A stretch of DNA of 16,057 nt from Blastococcus sp. CT_GayMR20 (GTDB taxonomy: Bacteria; Actinomycetota; Actinomycetes; Mycobacteriales; Geodermatophilaceae). A program made the translations under genes and the position numbers. Location: assembly GCF_004570345.1 (NCBI RefSeq), contig NZ_SPQM01000112.1, positions 1 through 16,057 of the forward strand, given 5' to 3'. The notes below the pieces were generated by a model that saw only the letters and a program-made list of their open reading frames with translations, searched no databases and had not been told where the DNA came from. Positions 14,868 through 16,057 of the stretch are shown here, piece by piece (the stretch's first letter is position 1; each line of letters opens with the position of its first letter).

Positions 14868-15683
14868 ATGGCTGAGTTCACCGCAGCCGACGTCAAGCGT
14901 CTCCGCGACGCCACCGGCGCCGGCATGATGGACTGCAAGAAGGCCCTGACCGAGGCCGACGGCGACTACGACAAGGCCGTCGAGTTCCTGCGCGTCAAGG
15001 GCGCCAAGGACGTCGGCAAGCGCCTCGAGCGCTCCACGACCAACGGCATCGTCGTCAGCAAGGACGGCGCGCTGCTCGAGCTCGACTGCGAGACCGACTT
15101 CGTTGCCAAGAACGCCGACTTCGTGAAGCTCGCCGACCGGCTGCTCGACATTGCCCTCCAGAGCAAGCCGGCCGACGCCGAGGCGCTGCTGGCCACCGAG
15201 GTCGACGGCCAGACCGTCGCCGCGATCGTCGAGGGCGAGTCCGCCCGCATCGGCGAGAAGCTCGTCCTCAGCCGGTTCGCCGTCTTCGAGGGCACGACCG
15301 CCACGTACCTGCACAAGCGGGCCACCGACCTGCCCCCGGCCATCGGTGTCGCGGTGCAGTACTCCGGTGGGACCGAGGAGGCCGCGCGCAGCCTGGCGAT
15401 GCACATCGCCGCCGCGCGTCCCCGCTTCCTCACCCGCGAGGAGGTCCCGGCCGAGGCGGTCGAGACCGAGCGTCGGGTGGCCGAGCAGACGGCGAAGGAG
15501 GAGGGCAAGCCCGAGCAGGCGATCAGCAAGATCGTCGAGGGACGCGTCAACTCCTACTACAAGGACTTCGTCCTGCTGGAGCAGCCGTCGATCACCGAGC
15601 CCAAGCGCACGGTGAAGCAGATCGTCGACGAGGCCGGCCTGACCGTCGAGCGGTTCGCCCGCTTCGAGGTCGGCCAGGCCTGA
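14868..15683 (+). CDS. tsf: Elongation factor Ts
   Basis: This is a 271-aa guanine-nucleotide exchange factor for EF-Tu. The ATG at 14868 follows AGAGGAAG. The N-terminal UBA-like domain (about 1-45, including [19 protein letters not shown]) is followed by the core with the exchange motif TDFVAKN at 76-82. The dimerisation part follows, ending in FVLLEQPSI. Length and motifs are normal for actinobacterial EF-Ts. It sits in the conserved order rpsB-tsf-pyrH, 105 bases after rpsB. Confidence 0.97.
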   Translation: MAEFTAADVKRLRDATGAGMMDCKKALTEADGDYDKAVEFLRVKGAKDVGKRLERSTTNGIVVSKDGALLELDCETDFVAKNADFVKLADRLLDIALQSKPADAEALLATEVDGQTVAAIVEGESARIGEKLVLSRFAVFEGTTATYLHKRATDLPPAIGVAVQYSGGTEEAARSLAMHIAAARPRFLTREEVPAEAVETERRVAEQTAKEEGKPEQAISKIVEGRVNSYYKDFVLLEQPSITEPKRTVKQIVDEAGLTVERFARFEVGQA

Positions 15684-15698
15684 GGCTGACGCACGATG

Positions 15699-15739
15699 CG
15701 AGCGGCCCCGTTCCCCGTCCCGGGGAGCGGGGCCGCTCG
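15699..15739 (+). terminator. Strong stem-loop in the tsf-pyrH gap
   Basis: An 18-bp stem with one G-T pair (15699-15716 with 15722-15739) closes on a GTCCC loop, 15 bases after the tsf stop. It is the most stable-looking hairpin in the window. Actinobacterial terminators often lack a T run, so it could end tsf transcription, leaving pyrH to its own promoter. Confidence 0.65.
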
Positions 15740-15787
15740 TCGTTCCGGCAGGATCCGAGTGACCGATTTCGAGCGAGGGATGACGCC

Positions 15788-16057
15788 TTGACCGACACCA
15801 CCCCACCGTTGTCCGCCCCCACCGCGTTCCAGCCCGCCGACGGCAGCGGCTACCACCGCGTGCTCCTCAAGCTGTCGGGCGAGACGTTCGGCGGCGGCAA
15901 GGTGGGCGTCGACGCCACGATCGTGCGAGGGATCGCCGAGCAGCTCGCCGAGGTCGCCGCCAAGGGCACGCAGATCGCCGTCGTCATGGGCGGTGGCAAC
16001 TTCTTCCGGGGTGCCGAACTCTCCCAGGCCGGCATGGACCGCACCAAGGCCGACTAC
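15788..16057 (+). CDS. pyrH: UMP kinase, N-terminal part (runs off the window)
   Basis: The first 90 codons of UMP kinase, which phosphorylates UMP to UDP in pyrimidine synthesis. The family motifs are [15 protein letters not shown], the phosphate-binding segment, and [12 protein letters not shown]. The start is the TTG at 15788, preceded by GAGCGAGGG, and gives a 20-residue lead before the [11 protein letters not shown] block, as is usual in actinobacteria. An ATG-ACG-CCT-TGA mini-frame overlaps this start (TTGA). The window ends at the 90th codon, so the rest of the protein is not seen. Confidence 0.93.
   Translation, partial: MTDTTPPLSAPTAFQPADGSGYHRVLLKLSGETFGGGKVGVDATIVRGIAEQLAEVAAKGTQIAVVMGGGNFFRGAELSQAGMDRTKADY

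Noticed and set aside
13392..15806. An 804-codon minus-strand frame opposite rpsB and tsf
   Set aside because: It is a shadow frame of two well-conserved translation genes with Leu/Gly/Asp-rich repeats and no recognisable domain.
1..16057. CRISPR array or tandem repeats
   Set aside because: No regularly spaced direct repeats were noticed. The inverted repeats seen are single stem-loops.

Overview
The DNA is very GC-rich and fits an actinobacterium. The right half carries a conserved actinobacterial gene string: comM/yifB, dprA, xerC, a WhiG/FliA-type sigma factor, an M23 peptidase, rpsB, tsf and pyrH. A whiG gene beside rpsB would suit the Geodermatophilaceae or a related order, but the family assignment is an inference from gene order and protein style only.

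The left half (1 to about 7.6 kb) is the right-hand part of an integrated mobile element. It opens with the C-terminal end of a phage tape-measure-like protein (1-933). A cargo block of mixed orientation follows: an unrecognised 193-aa protein, a three-helix membrane protein, a small basic-to-acidic protein, and a leftward hicA-hicB pair with a DUF6941-type gene behind it. A second small three-helix membrane protein comes next. The element ends with a leftward operon of three genes joined by GTGA stop/start overlaps: a 127-aa DUF6907-like protein and two different tyrosine recombinases. One recombinase has two core-binding domains in tandem. The other has a single domain of the same type as the first of those two, plus a long C-terminal extension.

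The element ends inside the competence gene comM (yifB). From about 7633 rightward the frame is clearly ComM, including the complete AAA+ ATPase core, but the first 75-95 residues are missing and the element side supplies an in-frame TAG at 7606-7608. The missing 5' part should lie left of this window at the other end of the element. The insertion therefore breaks a natural-transformation helicase gene and sits directly upstream of the other DNA-uptake gene, dprA, whose start overlaps the comM stop.

The rest is housekeeping. dprA, xerC and whiG follow rightward with short gaps. A leftward lipocalin-like protein of unknown role meets whiG tail to tail, followed by a secreted M23 peptidase, also leftward. 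rpsB, tsf and the start of pyrH are rightward, with strong stem-loops in the rpsB leader and in both intergenic gaps. I see no tRNA, rRNA or CRISPR. No stretch longer than 300 bases lacks a gene. The longest gap is 13522-13817, which holds the divergent M23/rpsB control region.
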